From positions 1 to 28,317 of the IMG/VR virus record IMGVR_UViG_3300017987_000286: a stretch of 28,317 nucleotides of DNA; one strand, written 5' to 3'. The stretch's first letter is position 1. The number at the start of each line of letters is the position of its first letter. The notes below the pieces were generated by a model that was given only the letters and a program-made list of their open reading frames with translations, was not told the origin of the DNA and searched no databases. This DNA is from a virus. Positions 7,635-13,190 of the stretch are shown one piece after another. The position numbers were made by a program, and so were the translations under genes.

Positions 7635-9143
7635 ATGGCAACGCTCTACCACCCGCTCGGGCGCGGCGCCTGGCGCATCAGCCAGCGGTTCGGGGAGAAC
7701 CCGGCCAACTATGCCGAGTATGGCCTGGCGGGGCACGAGGGCCTCGACTTTGGCGTGCCCGTCGGGACGCCGGTCTACGCTGCGCACGACGGCATGGCGA
7801 TACCGGCCACGGGGCCAACCTACGGCGTGCAGGTCTGGTGCTACGGCGCTGGGCTGACCAGCGTCTACGCCCACCTAGAGGGCGTCGTGCTGGGCAACTC
7901 GGGCCAAGACGTGCGCGCGGGCGACCTGATAGGGTACAGCGGCAACACGGGGCGTAGCACGGGGCCGCACTTGCACTTTGGGCTGAAAGTAGCGGGCGAG
8001 TTTGTAGAGGGGTTCCGGGGCTGGGTGGACCCAGAGCCGTATCTGAGGGGGGAGACGATGACGCAGATTTGGATGCAGTGCCAGGGCCACAACTATGACT
8101 CGTGGGTGGTGGATCACGCGCGGCGGCTAGGCGGCGTCAAGCTGATCAATCCCCAGTATGGCGACTGGCGCAAGTTCTGCGACGCGGGCGTGCCGATCTT
8201 GGGCCGCATGGTGTGGCCCGAGGACAGCGACAAGGCCCATGTCGCCGACGGCGCGGCTGGGGCGGAAGCGTGGTTTGCCGACTTTTGGTCCACGGCGCGG
8301 CAGATGGGCGGCATCACGCTATGGGAGGGCCCTAACGAGCCGGCGATATGGGATGAGGGCAACGCGGCCGCGCTGGACGCGTTCACGGCACGCCTCGCGC
8401 ATCTGTTTTATGACAACGGGCTGCGGCTGGTGGGCCTGAACTTTAGCACCGGGCACCCTGAGTTCGGATTGTGGCGCTGCTTTGGCGCGAGCCTTGCGGC
8501 TATGCCCTACATGGGTCGGCACAGCTATACGGTATCATCGCCGTGGTTTGATGCCGCCGACGTGTGGCACGCCTTCCGCCTAGAGCAGGACGTCAAAGCG
8601 ATTCGCGGCGCGGGGTTCCGCGTGCCGCCGATCATCGTGGGCGAGACGGGCATCGACCGCGCGGGCGGGCCGACCACCGACGGCTGGCAGGCGCGCGGGG
8701 TGGACGCCAACACCTACACGACATTGCTAGCCCAGTATGCACTGCGCCTAGCAAGTCGCGTGCCCGAGGTGGTGGTGATCTCGCCGTTTGTGTGGCTGAG
8801 CACGGGCTGGCCCAGCTTTGACATTTACCGCGAGGCGTCGGCCCAGTTGGTCGAAAAGTGGCAGCCGGTGGCGTGCGACCCAGCCCCGTTGCCCGACCCT
8901 GAGCCGCCCGACTTGGGCTTGACGGTGGCCGAGCGCGTGCGCCTGGCGGCCTGGAACCTGCGCGGCGTGCCCTACAATCCCGACGCGGCGTTTGCCAAGT
9001 ACGCGCGCGAGCACGGCCTGGGCGCGCCGCTAACGGTAGAAGCCTATGGTCAGGTCGAGGGCTATGCGCTACAAGCGTTCGTGGGTGGCGTCGCGTACGC
9101 CGCAATCGGGGACTGGGCTAACGTGAAGCACACAGATTGGTAG
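7635..9143 (+). CDS. Modular endolysin: M23 peptidase plus clan-A glycosidase-like domain
   Basis: 502 residues from ATG 7635. Domain 1 (1-140) is an M23/LytM zinc metallopeptidase: GHEGLDFG gives ligands H34 and D38, YAHL H80, PHLHFG H112 and H114; these cut peptide cross-links in peptidoglycan. Domain 2 (about 145-400) looks like a TIM-barrel glycoside hydrolase with WEGPNEP (E235, candidate acid/base) and VGETGID (E337, candidate nucleophile), the paired acids of clan GH-A. A Pro/Asp linker precedes a C-terminal helical region (LAAWNLRGVPYNPDAAF) that may bind the wall. It sits ahead of two membrane proteins suited to lysis. A strong internal start lies at the domain junction (8058). No signal peptide, so release would need a holin. 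Confidence 0.85.
   Translation: MATLYHPLGRGAWRISQRFGENPANYAEYGLAGHEGLDFGVPVGTPVYAAHDGMAIPATGPTYGVQVWCYGAGLTSVYAHLEGVVLGNSGQDVRAGDLIGYSGNTGRSTGPHLHFGLKVAGEFVEGFRGWVDPEPYLRGETMTQIWMQCQGHNYDSWVVDHARRLGGVKLINPQYGDWRKFCDAGVPILGRMVWPEDSDKAHVADGAAGAEAWFADFWSTARQMGGITLWEGPNEPAIWDEGNAAALDAFTARLAHLFYDNGLRLVGLNFSTGHPEFGLWRCFGASLAAMPYMGRHSYTVSSPWFDAADVWHAFRLEQDVKAIRGAGFRVPPIIVGETGIDRAGGPTTDGWQARGVDANTYTTLLAQYALRLASRVPEVVVISPFVWLSTGWPSFDIYREASAQLVEKWQPVACDPAPLPDPEPPDLGLTVAERVRLAAWNLRGVPYNPDAAFAKYAREHGLGAPLTVEAYGQVEGYALQAFVGGVAYAAIGDWANVKHTDW
8046..8060 (+). promoter_or_regulatory. Internal ribosome binding site and start within the endolysin
   Basis: GAGGGGGGAG at 8046-8055 lies just before an in-frame ATG at 8058 (Met142), exactly between the M23 and glycosidase domains. 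Initiation here would give a 361-residue glycosidase-only form. Several phage endolysins are known to use internal starts in this way; use here is inferred. Confidence 0.55.
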
Positions 9144-9148
9144 GCACC

Positions 9149-9475
9149 ATGACTGACAACGGCGGGCGGCTAACGTACACCGACACCCTGGCGCGGCTTG
9201 ACGAGCGGCTGAAAGGCGTCGAGAGGCGGCTAGACGAGCCCATGAAGTGCATCGAAGGCGCGCTGGTGGCCCAGCGGCTAGAGCAGGTGAGCAATGCGCT
9301 GAAAGGCCTTGCCTCCGTGCGAGAGGAAGATTATCGCAGCCTGACCGCCCACGAGCGGCGCATCCAGCGGCTAGAGGATGGGGTGCAAGTGCGCGTTGCG
9401 CGCATCGCCGTCATCGCGGCGACGGTTGGCGGGGTGGTGACGCTGTTGGGGCAGATCATAGCGCAGGTGTTATAA
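9149..9475 (+). CDS. XhlA-like small membrane protein, possible holin-associated lysis protein
   Basis: 108 residues from ATG 9149 (the frame is open further upstream but overlaps the endolysin). A long charged helical N-terminal part with heptads (LARLDERLKGVERRLDE, HERRIQRLEDGV) is followed by one C-terminal transmembrane helix (IAVIAATVGGVVTLLGQIIAQVL). This is the layout of XhlA/haemolysin-type phage proteins found next to endolysins, which act with a holin at the membrane. Family is assigned by architecture, not by a diagnostic motif. The repeat-bearing gap 9476-9559 follows. Confidence 0.6.
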   Translation: MTDNGGRLTYTDTLARLDERLKGVERRLDEPMKCIEGALVAQRLEQVSNALKGLASVREEDYRSLTAHERRIQRLEDGVQVRVARIAVIAATVGGVVTLLGQIIAQVL

Positions 9476-9550
9476 CGCATCGCGTATAACGCGAAGCAAG
9501 AATTGACCCGATTCGGTTCACTCACGACGAATTGATCCGTAGCGGTTCAC
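9474..9550 (+). repeat. Bipartite direct repeats, operator-like (motif locus 1)
   Basis: TATAACGC occurs twice 14 bases apart (about 9473 and 9487). Then two copies of a 21-base unit, AATTGACCCGATTCGGTTCAC at 9501-ish and AATTGATCCGTAGCGGTTCAC at 9530-9550, start 29 bases apart and differ at four positions. On the other strand each reads GTGAACC-N7-RTCAATT. The same bipartite unit recurs inverted at 19323-19358. This is the only gap of note inside the late block. Confidence 0.65.
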
Positions 9551-9598
9551 AAGGGGGGCATTCTGACTAGCGCATGGTCGGCAGCAGAGACGGCGTGG

Positions 9599-10501
9599 TT
9601 GCAGGATATGGTATGCGCGGGGCTAGACTCCGCCGAGATAGCGGAGCGGTTCGCAGAGAGGGGGATCAAACGGACGCAAAAGGCGGTCCAGCGCAAGCGG
9701 GAACGCGAGACGCGCAAAGACCCGATGGGCTGGCACGCGATGGTCGCGCCCGCGCCCAAGTGCGCACCGCGGTTTGACCAGCCCGCCAGAGTCGAGGCGA
9801 CGCGGGCGTTGACGATCTTTGACGTACACGCGCCGTTTCACGACGCTGATTGGGTCAACTGGTGCGTCGGCACGGCGTTGCGGTTCGGTTGCGACACCTG
9901 CATCATCGGTGGCGATCTGGTGGACTTTGCCGCGTTCTCTAAGTGGGGCCGCCAAGAGCGCGTCGAGGCCGAGGACGAGATTCGCACGGCGCGGCAGATC
10001 GTGAGGGCATTGGCGCAGAGCTTTGCCACCGTGGTGTATGGCGCGGGCAATCACGAGATGCGCTTACCGCGCATCACTGGCAACCTGCTAGAGCTGCGCG
10101 ATGCCATGGAGATGTTCGTCAACGACCGGAACGTGATCGTCTCGGACTATCACTTTTCGATTCTCGTGAGTGCGGGAGTAGAGTTTCAGATCGAACACCC
10201 GAAGAACTCCAGTTCGATCCCGGCGCGCGTGCCGACCAAGCTGGCAGAAAAGTACCATCGCCACATTCTCGCAGGCCACGGGCACCTGTGGGGCAAGGCA
10301 CGCGACATAAGCGCCACGTACTGGGGCGTTGACGTGGGGGTGTGTGCCGATCCTGAGCGGCTGGCGTATAATACCAAGAGCCACAGCACCAGGCCCATGA
10401 TGAATCAGGGCGCTGCGATGGTGCTGGACGGCGTACCGTTTTTGCTGGAGCCGGCGACTCGCGCGCTGGTAGACCGTCTCGTTTTGCAAGACGTAAAGTA
10501 G
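9599..10501 (+). CDS. Metallophosphoesterase with N-terminal HTH-like segment
   Basis: 300 residues from TTG 9599. All calcineurin-type phosphoesterase motifs are present: DVH (75-77), GGDLVD (104-109), GNHE (150-153) and AGHGHLWG with H227 and H229, which bind two metal ions. Residues 10-35 (SAEIAERFAERGIKRTQKAVQRKR) look like a helix-turn-helix of the type that starts 'W-x-x-x-E' in relatives; reading upstream in frame gives TSAWSAAETAWL, so the true start is probably CTG 9563 or ATT 9560 behind AAGGGGGG. Substrate (nucleic acid, nucleotide or other phosphoester) cannot be told from sequence. It lies inside the lysis block, between the XhlA-like and holin-like genes. Confidence 0.85.
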   Translation: MQDMVCAGLDSAEIAERFAERGIKRTQKAVQRKRERETRKDPMGWHAMVAPAPKCAPRFDQPARVEATRALTIFDVHAPFHDADWVNWCVGTALRFGCDTCIIGGDLVDFAAFSKWGRQERVEAEDEIRTARQIVRALAQSFATVVYGAGNHEMRLPRITGNLLELRDAMEMFVNDRNVIVSDYHFSILVSAGVEFQIEHPKNSSSIPARVPTKLAEKYHRHILAGHGHLWGKARDISATYWGVDVGVCADPERLAYNTKSHSTRPMMNQGAAMVLDGVPFLLEPATRALVDRLVLQDVK

Positions 10502-10509
10502 GAGGCAAC

Positions 10510-10815
10510 ATGACTGAGCTACGTGAGATTCTGGTGTGGGTGACCACGGCTGGCGCGGGCGTGCTGGCATACTGGTTGGTCGAGGAGGTGGCCTGGTTGG
10601 CCCAGCTTGCCCCCAAGGCCAAGCGGTTCGCATCGTTTGGGTTGACGGCGATCCTCGCCCTGGCGGCGTGGGGCGTGCAGCTAGTCATGGCCTACGCGGA
10701 GACGCCCGTTGGCTGGCGCGCGTGGGTCGAGGCCGTGGTGGCCATTGTGGCGGCGGCCATCGTCGTGGCGCAAGGCGTCCACGGCGCGCGCGACCTGGCG
10801 CCCGTGCGCTACTAA
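10510..10815 (+). CDS. Holin-like protein with three membrane helices
   Basis: 101 residues behind a consensus RBS (GTAGGAGGCAAC). Three hydrophobic helices are visible: ILVWVTTAGAGVLAYWLV (about 7-25), FGLTAILALAAWGVQLVMAY (43-62) and AWVEAVVAIVAAAIVVAQGV (71-90), with short charged loops. Size, topology and position (last gene of the lysis block, just before the terminator) fit a class I-like holin that would permeabilise the membrane and release the endolysin. No family-specific motif is seen, so another small membrane role remains possible. Confidence 0.6.
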   Translation: MTELREILVWVTTAGAGVLAYWLVEEVAWLAQLAPKAKRFASFGLTAILALAAWGVQLVMAYAETPVGWRAWVEAVVAIVAAAIVVAQGVHGARDLAPVRY

Positions 10816-10840
10816 CCAACAGCATACTACCTCCCCCCTC

Positions 10841-10893
10841 CCCGCCCTGGCAGGTGTGGTCACCCCCGCCCGCCTGCCAGGAGCGGGACTTTT
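10841..10893 (+). terminator. Rho-independent terminator ending the tail/lysis operon
   Basis: Arm CCCGC-CCTGGCAGG (10841-10854) pairs with CCTGCCAGG-a-GCGGG (10873-10887), 14 bp with one bulged A, followed by ACTTTTGC. It lies 25 bases after the holin-like stop codon. Confidence 0.85.
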
Positions 10894-10901
10894 GCTATTC
10901 T

Positions 10902-10929
10902 GCAATTCGCCGCAATTCCGCTGCAATCC
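10902..10929 (+). repeat. Helically phased GCAATTC repeats
   Basis: GCAATTC at 10902, GCAATTC at 10912 and GCAATCC at 10923 are spaced by 10 and 11 bases, about one helical turn. They lie in the 359-base gene-free interval 10816-11174, which otherwise holds the terminator, a second repeat set and promoter P1; the remaining 10930-11070 shows nothing I can name. Confidence 0.5.
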
Positions 10930-11076
10930 CAAGTTTGTGCGGAACCATCACAAGACGTTGGTCGCGCAATGCAGCAACTTGCCATATCTGGCAACCTACT
11001 ACCACGATATGTTCGTGCCGCCACCATGTGTGCAAAACGTTACGGGTAGCGTTATGATCTGCGCACATCACGAACA

Positions 11077-11112
11077 TTCACAAAATCTTCACAATTCCTT
11101 CACAATTGACCC
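11077..11112 (+). repeat. TTCACAA repeats at 11-bp spacing abutting promoter P1
   Basis: TTCACAA occurs at 11077, 11088 and 11099, exactly 11 bases apart, so all three lie on one face of the helix. The third runs into AATTGACCC (11104-11112), which touches the -35 box of P1 and shares the TTCAC and AATTGAC elements of the motif at 9501-9550. Likely a binding array for a regulator of P1. Confidence 0.6.
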
Positions 11113-11141
11113 TTGACACCTAGCACGCTAACTGCTATTGT
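11113..11141 (+). promoter_or_regulatory. Promoter P1 (sigma70-type), early region
   Basis: -35 TTGACA (11113-11118), 17-base spacer, -10 TATTGT (11136-11141). The first downstream gene starts at 11175. No hairpin leader follows, unlike P2 and P3. Confidence 0.8.
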
Positions 11142-11174
11142 CAAGGCAGGATAGAGGGACGCAGAGGGGGTAAC

Positions 11175-11363
11175 ATGGACAACGTCGGCTGGCAGATGGT
11201 CGAGGGGTGCTGGGAGCCACTCCCGCACGAGGACCGCGTGCCCGAGGGCGGCGCGTGCGAGTGCGGCGAGGATCGGGTGGACTATCTTGTATGGGATGAC
11301 GACTGCGAGGTCGTGACCTGCACGAGCTGTGGCGCGGAGTACGTGCCGGGGGAGGTAACATGA
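11175..11363 (+). CDS. Small zinc-ribbon-like protein
   Basis: 62 residues, first gene after P1, with RBS GAGGGGG and ATG 11175. Two Cys pairs, CECGED (about 28-31) and CTSCGAEY (48-52), separated by about 17 residues, make a four-Cys zinc ribbon; the rest is acidic and Trp-rich. Very early, small zinc proteins of phages often alter host transcription or nucleic acid metabolism, but nothing here shows the target. Its stop overlaps the next ATG (ATGA). Confidence 0.75.
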   Translation: MDNVGWQMVEGCWEPLPHEDRVPEGGACECGEDRVDYLVWDDDCEVVTCTSCGAEYVPGEVT

Positions 11364-11803
11364 CCAAGCGCCACCCGCGTTCATTCCATTGCGGGCCACG
11401 GACCGTGACGCAGATCGAGGAGCTGGCCGCGCTGTTCGGCGGCAACAAGTCGGAGGTGATTCGGATGTCGGTGGACAGAATGTGGCAGGCCGAGATCGGC
11501 CACGAGCGGCAGATGCAGCGCGAGGCCAAAGAGGACGCGCTGGCCGAGGACGCCAAGGCCGAGGCGGAGGCGCTGAATCACGACGCCTGGCCGACGCAGA
11601 CCATCCGCACGCTAGAGGAGCTGGCGGCTATCAGCGACGCCGACTTGTGGGCGCAGTTCTGCGGCGACATGACGCCCGAGGACGCGGCCGAGTGGTTCGC
11701 CTGCCCGCAGGATTTTGACTCGGCGGGCACGGGCTGGGTCGCCAACGGGGACATCGCCGAGGCCGTGAACGAGCGGCTGTGGGCGATGCGAGAGGACCGC
11801 TAG
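11360..11803 (+). CDS. Acidic protein with ribbon-helix-helix-like N-terminus
   Basis: 147 residues with RBS GGAGG four bases before ATG. Residues 14-45 (RTVTQIEELAALFGGNKSEVIRMSV) fit a ribbon-helix-helix DNA-binding unit: a short strand, helix A, a turn and a helix B starting NKSEVIR. The remainder is acidic, Ala/Glu-rich and helical, then a Trp-rich C-terminal part (DAAEWFACPQDFD). As second gene of the first early operon it could be a transcription regulator. RHH is a judgement from pattern, moderately sure; the C-terminal part is not recognised. Confidence 0.7.
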   Translation: MTKRHPRSFHCGPRTVTQIEELAALFGGNKSEVIRMSVDRMWQAEIGHERQMQREAKEDALAEDAKAEAEALNHDAWPTQTIRTLEELAAISDADLWAQFCGDMTPEDAAEWFACPQDFDSAGTGWVANGDIAEAVNERLWAMREDR

Positions 11804-11831
11804 AATGTCGTGCAGATCGGCGCGAAAATCC

Positions 11832-11860
11832 TTGACACCGCCGCGCCGGTCTGCTATTAT
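11832..11860 (+). promoter_or_regulatory. Promoter P2 (sigma70-type)
   Basis: -35 TTGACA (11832-11837), exactly 17-base spacer, -10 TATTAT (11855-11860). It shares CTTGACACC and NCTGCTATT with P1. Predicted start near 11867, at the first base of a GGGGC/GCCCC hairpin. Confidence 0.85.
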
Positions 11861-11866
11861 TGTGGT

Positions 11867-11998
11867 GGGGCAGATGATGGCCGCCCCGAGAGCGCAAAGA
11901 GGACCCCGATGACAATCAAGGTTGTGAGCAGAGAGCAGCTACCGAGGTCCACCGCCTCATCAGCGGGAATGGGTTCCTCCCTCGGTAGCTGCTTTCTG
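11867..11998 (+). ncRNA. Element A: promoter-proximal structured RNA or attenuator leader
   Basis: The predicted P2 transcript opens with a hairpin (GGGGC 11867-11871 with GCCCC about 11883-11887), then an RBS (AAAGAGGA) and ATG 11909, then a perfect 14-bp hairpin: AGCAGCTACCGAGG at 11934-11947 with CCTCGGTAGCTGCT at 11980-11993, 32-base loop, followed by TTTCTGT. Length to the U-rich tail is about 130 bases. It matches the design of element B (14580-14725). It may be a terminated small RNA, or a leader whose terminator is disrupted when a ribosome translates from 11909. Confidence 0.55.
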
Positions 11999-12307
11999 TC
12001 CATAAGTGGGCAGCGAGCCGCCAGGCGTATGCGCGCACACAGTCCGGGGCATTCAGGCGTGTGTGTGCATGTCTACCCGGCCTGCTCGAATGGGGCCTCG
12101 GGCTGTTGCCCCGCCAGCCCGGATAAACGTTCGCTGGTAGACTCTGGCGGCTCGTTGCGTACCAGCAACTGCGTCTGCGCGTGGTGTGGCTGCGAGCTGC
12201 CGCCAGTGGATGGCATCGCGGCGGGGGAAGTGACCCACGGGATATGCGCGGAGTGCTTTGAGCGCGAGATGGCGAAGATCCAGGGGGACAACGATGGAAC
12301 GCAATGA
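11909..12307 (+). CDS. Reading frame through element A with C-terminal zinc-finger-like end
   Basis: Open frame of 132 residues from ATG 11909 behind AAAGAGGA. The first 80 residues do not look like a conserved protein: they cross the long hairpin and further inverted repeats. The last 45 residues do look coding, with CVCAWCGCELP (Cys pairs) and THGICAECFEREM, a four-Cys zinc site of a kind common in small phage proteins. So the true gene may be a shorter one, from TTG near 12154 or another rare start, or the whole frame may be read so that ribosomes pass the hairpin. The stop overlaps the next gene. Confidence 0.4.
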   Translation: MTIKVVSREQLPRSTASSAGMGSSLGSCFLSISGQRAARRMRAHSPGHSGVCVHVYPACSNGASGCCPASPDKRSLVDSGGSLRTSNCVCAWCGCELPPVDGIAAGEVTHGICAECFEREMAKIQGDNDGTQ

Positions 12308-12431
12308 GCTTGAGGCGATTCTGGCGAGACACGCCCGGTGGTTGGCATATGGCGAGGGTTCGCTGGCCAACCTGCGCGAGGCCAACCTGCGCGGGGCCGA
12401 CCTGCGCGGGGGCCGGGGCGTGCTGGCGTAG
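12294..12431 (+). CDS. 45-residue pentapeptide-repeat miniprotein
   Basis: ATG 12294, RBS GGGGG seven bases upstream. After a helix (MERNELEAILARHARWLAYGE) it has three perfect pentapeptide repeats, ANLRE-ANLRG-ADLRG, encoded by a 15-bp tandem repeat (12366-12410), then a short tail. Pentapeptide-repeat proteins form right-handed beta-helices; the DNA-mimic and gyrase-binding members are far longer. One coil is too short for a known fold of this type, so this is either a remnant, a recently shrunken array, or a miniprotein. Confidence 0.6.
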   Translation: MERNELEAILARHARWLAYGEGSLANLREANLRGADLRGGRGVLA

Positions 12432-12440
12432 GGAGGCATA

Positions 12441-12626
12441 ATGAACGAGTACGAAAAGGCGTTGGCGCGGGCCGAGGGCGAGATTGTGCGAGCGGCGGTA
12501 GCGCTGATGCGCACCATGCCCGCCGAGGATCCGATTCTTGTCGCGCTGATGGACAAGGACTGGCGCGACACGGCTTCCAAGTGGGTCGAGTTGGTACGGG
12601 CCGTCCACGAGCTATGGGAGGTTTAG
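12441..12626 (+). CDS. Small helical protein, unknown function
   Basis: 61 residues with RBS GGGAGG before ATG 12441. All-helical by appearance, mildly acidic, with NEYEKALARAEGEIVRAAVALM and TASKWVELVRAVHELWEV as amphipathic helices. No family recognised. Lies in a run of five small genes between promoter P2 and the annealing protein. Confidence 0.7.
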   Translation: MNEYEKALARAEGEIVRAAVALMRTMPAEDPILVALMDKDWRDTASKWVELVRAVHELWEV

Positions 12627-12627
12627 C

Positions 12628-12807
12628 ATGGCAATGTCACGCAAGCATGATGGCTGGGATAGTCGCGTCGGTATGCGGCGCGAGGTGACGTCGCCGCAGG
12701 TGTTGCGCGATGCGTGGCTGTTCGTACGCGACTTGGTAGCGACGTTCGCGCTGTGCTGGGCTGTGGGGCTGGTGGTGTGGCTGCTCGTGCAGGCGGTGAG
12801 GGGGTAG
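12628..12807 (+). CDS. 59-residue single-pass membrane protein
   Basis: ATG 12628 follows the previous stop by one base, with GGGAGG ten bases upstream. A basic N-terminal part (MAMSRKHDGWDSRVGMRREV) is followed by one membrane helix, LVATFALCWAVGLVVWLLVQAV. The orientation would be N-in by the positive-inside rule. Unknown function; the next gene, also membrane-bound, starts two bases after its stop. Confidence 0.6.
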   Translation: MAMSRKHDGWDSRVGMRREVTSPQVLRDAWLFVRDLVATFALCWAVGLVVWLLVQAVRG

Positions 12808-12808
12808 C

Positions 12809-13075
12809 ATGAAACCCGAGTCTGGCGCGACGGCCTGCTACGTCGCTGGCATGTGGGCGGGGTTGACGCTCGGCGCTATCGCGGGTACCATCCTGGCACT
12901 CGACGGCGCTACCTGGCACCGCGTCTGGCAGCTGGCGGCGTGTGGTGCTTACCTGGGCATGGGAGTGATCGCGTTTTTCATGGCTCTAGCAAGGGAGGGG
13001 CAAGATGACGACGACGATTCACGAGGACGCGATGTGGTGGCCGGCCGAGATGGTACGGGATCGGCAAGAGGCTGA
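12809..13075 (+). CDS. Small two-helix membrane protein
   Basis: 88 residues. Two hydrophobic helices, YVAGMWAGLTLGAIAGTILAL and WQLAACGAYLGMGVIAFFMAL, are followed by a strongly charged tail with five consecutive Asp. The tail overlaps the next gene over 71 bases (13005-13075) in another frame, so the last part may owe its composition to that. Unknown function; together with the preceding gene it forms a membrane pair in the early region. Confidence 0.65.
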   Translation: MKPESGATACYVAGMWAGLTLGAIAGTILALDGATWHRVWQLAACGAYLGMGVIAFFMALAREGQDDDDDSRGRDVVAGRDGTGSARG

Positions 13076-13190
13076 GCGCGCCGAGATTATGCGGCGGCTG
13101 AACGACGCCTATGCCAAGCTGGAGGCGCGGCGATGCATCGAAGAGGAACTGGCATGGGCCGAGCACGAGAACGGGGGAAAGCATGTCTGA
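13005..13190 (+). CDS. Small charged helical protein
   Basis: 61 residues from ATG 13005 with RBS AAGGGAGGGG. A continuous charged helix runs from about residue 14 to the end (EMVRDRQEAERAEIMRRLND, KLEARRCIEEELAWAEHE), plausible coiled coil. Overlaps both neighbours, including the start of the annealing protein at 13183. No family recognised. Confidence 0.65.
   Translation: MTTTIHEDAMWWPAEMVRDRQEAERAEIMRRLNDAYAKLEARRCIEEELAWAEHENGGKHV

Noticed and set aside
11030-11058. Extra promoter with -10 TATGAT at 11053
   Set aside because: The -35 region (GTGCAA) does not fit and P1 lies just downstream with far better boxes.
11810-11908. GTG start at 11810 for the zinc-finger-like frame
   Set aside because: It would place coding sequence across the -35 and -10 boxes of promoter P2 and has no RBS.
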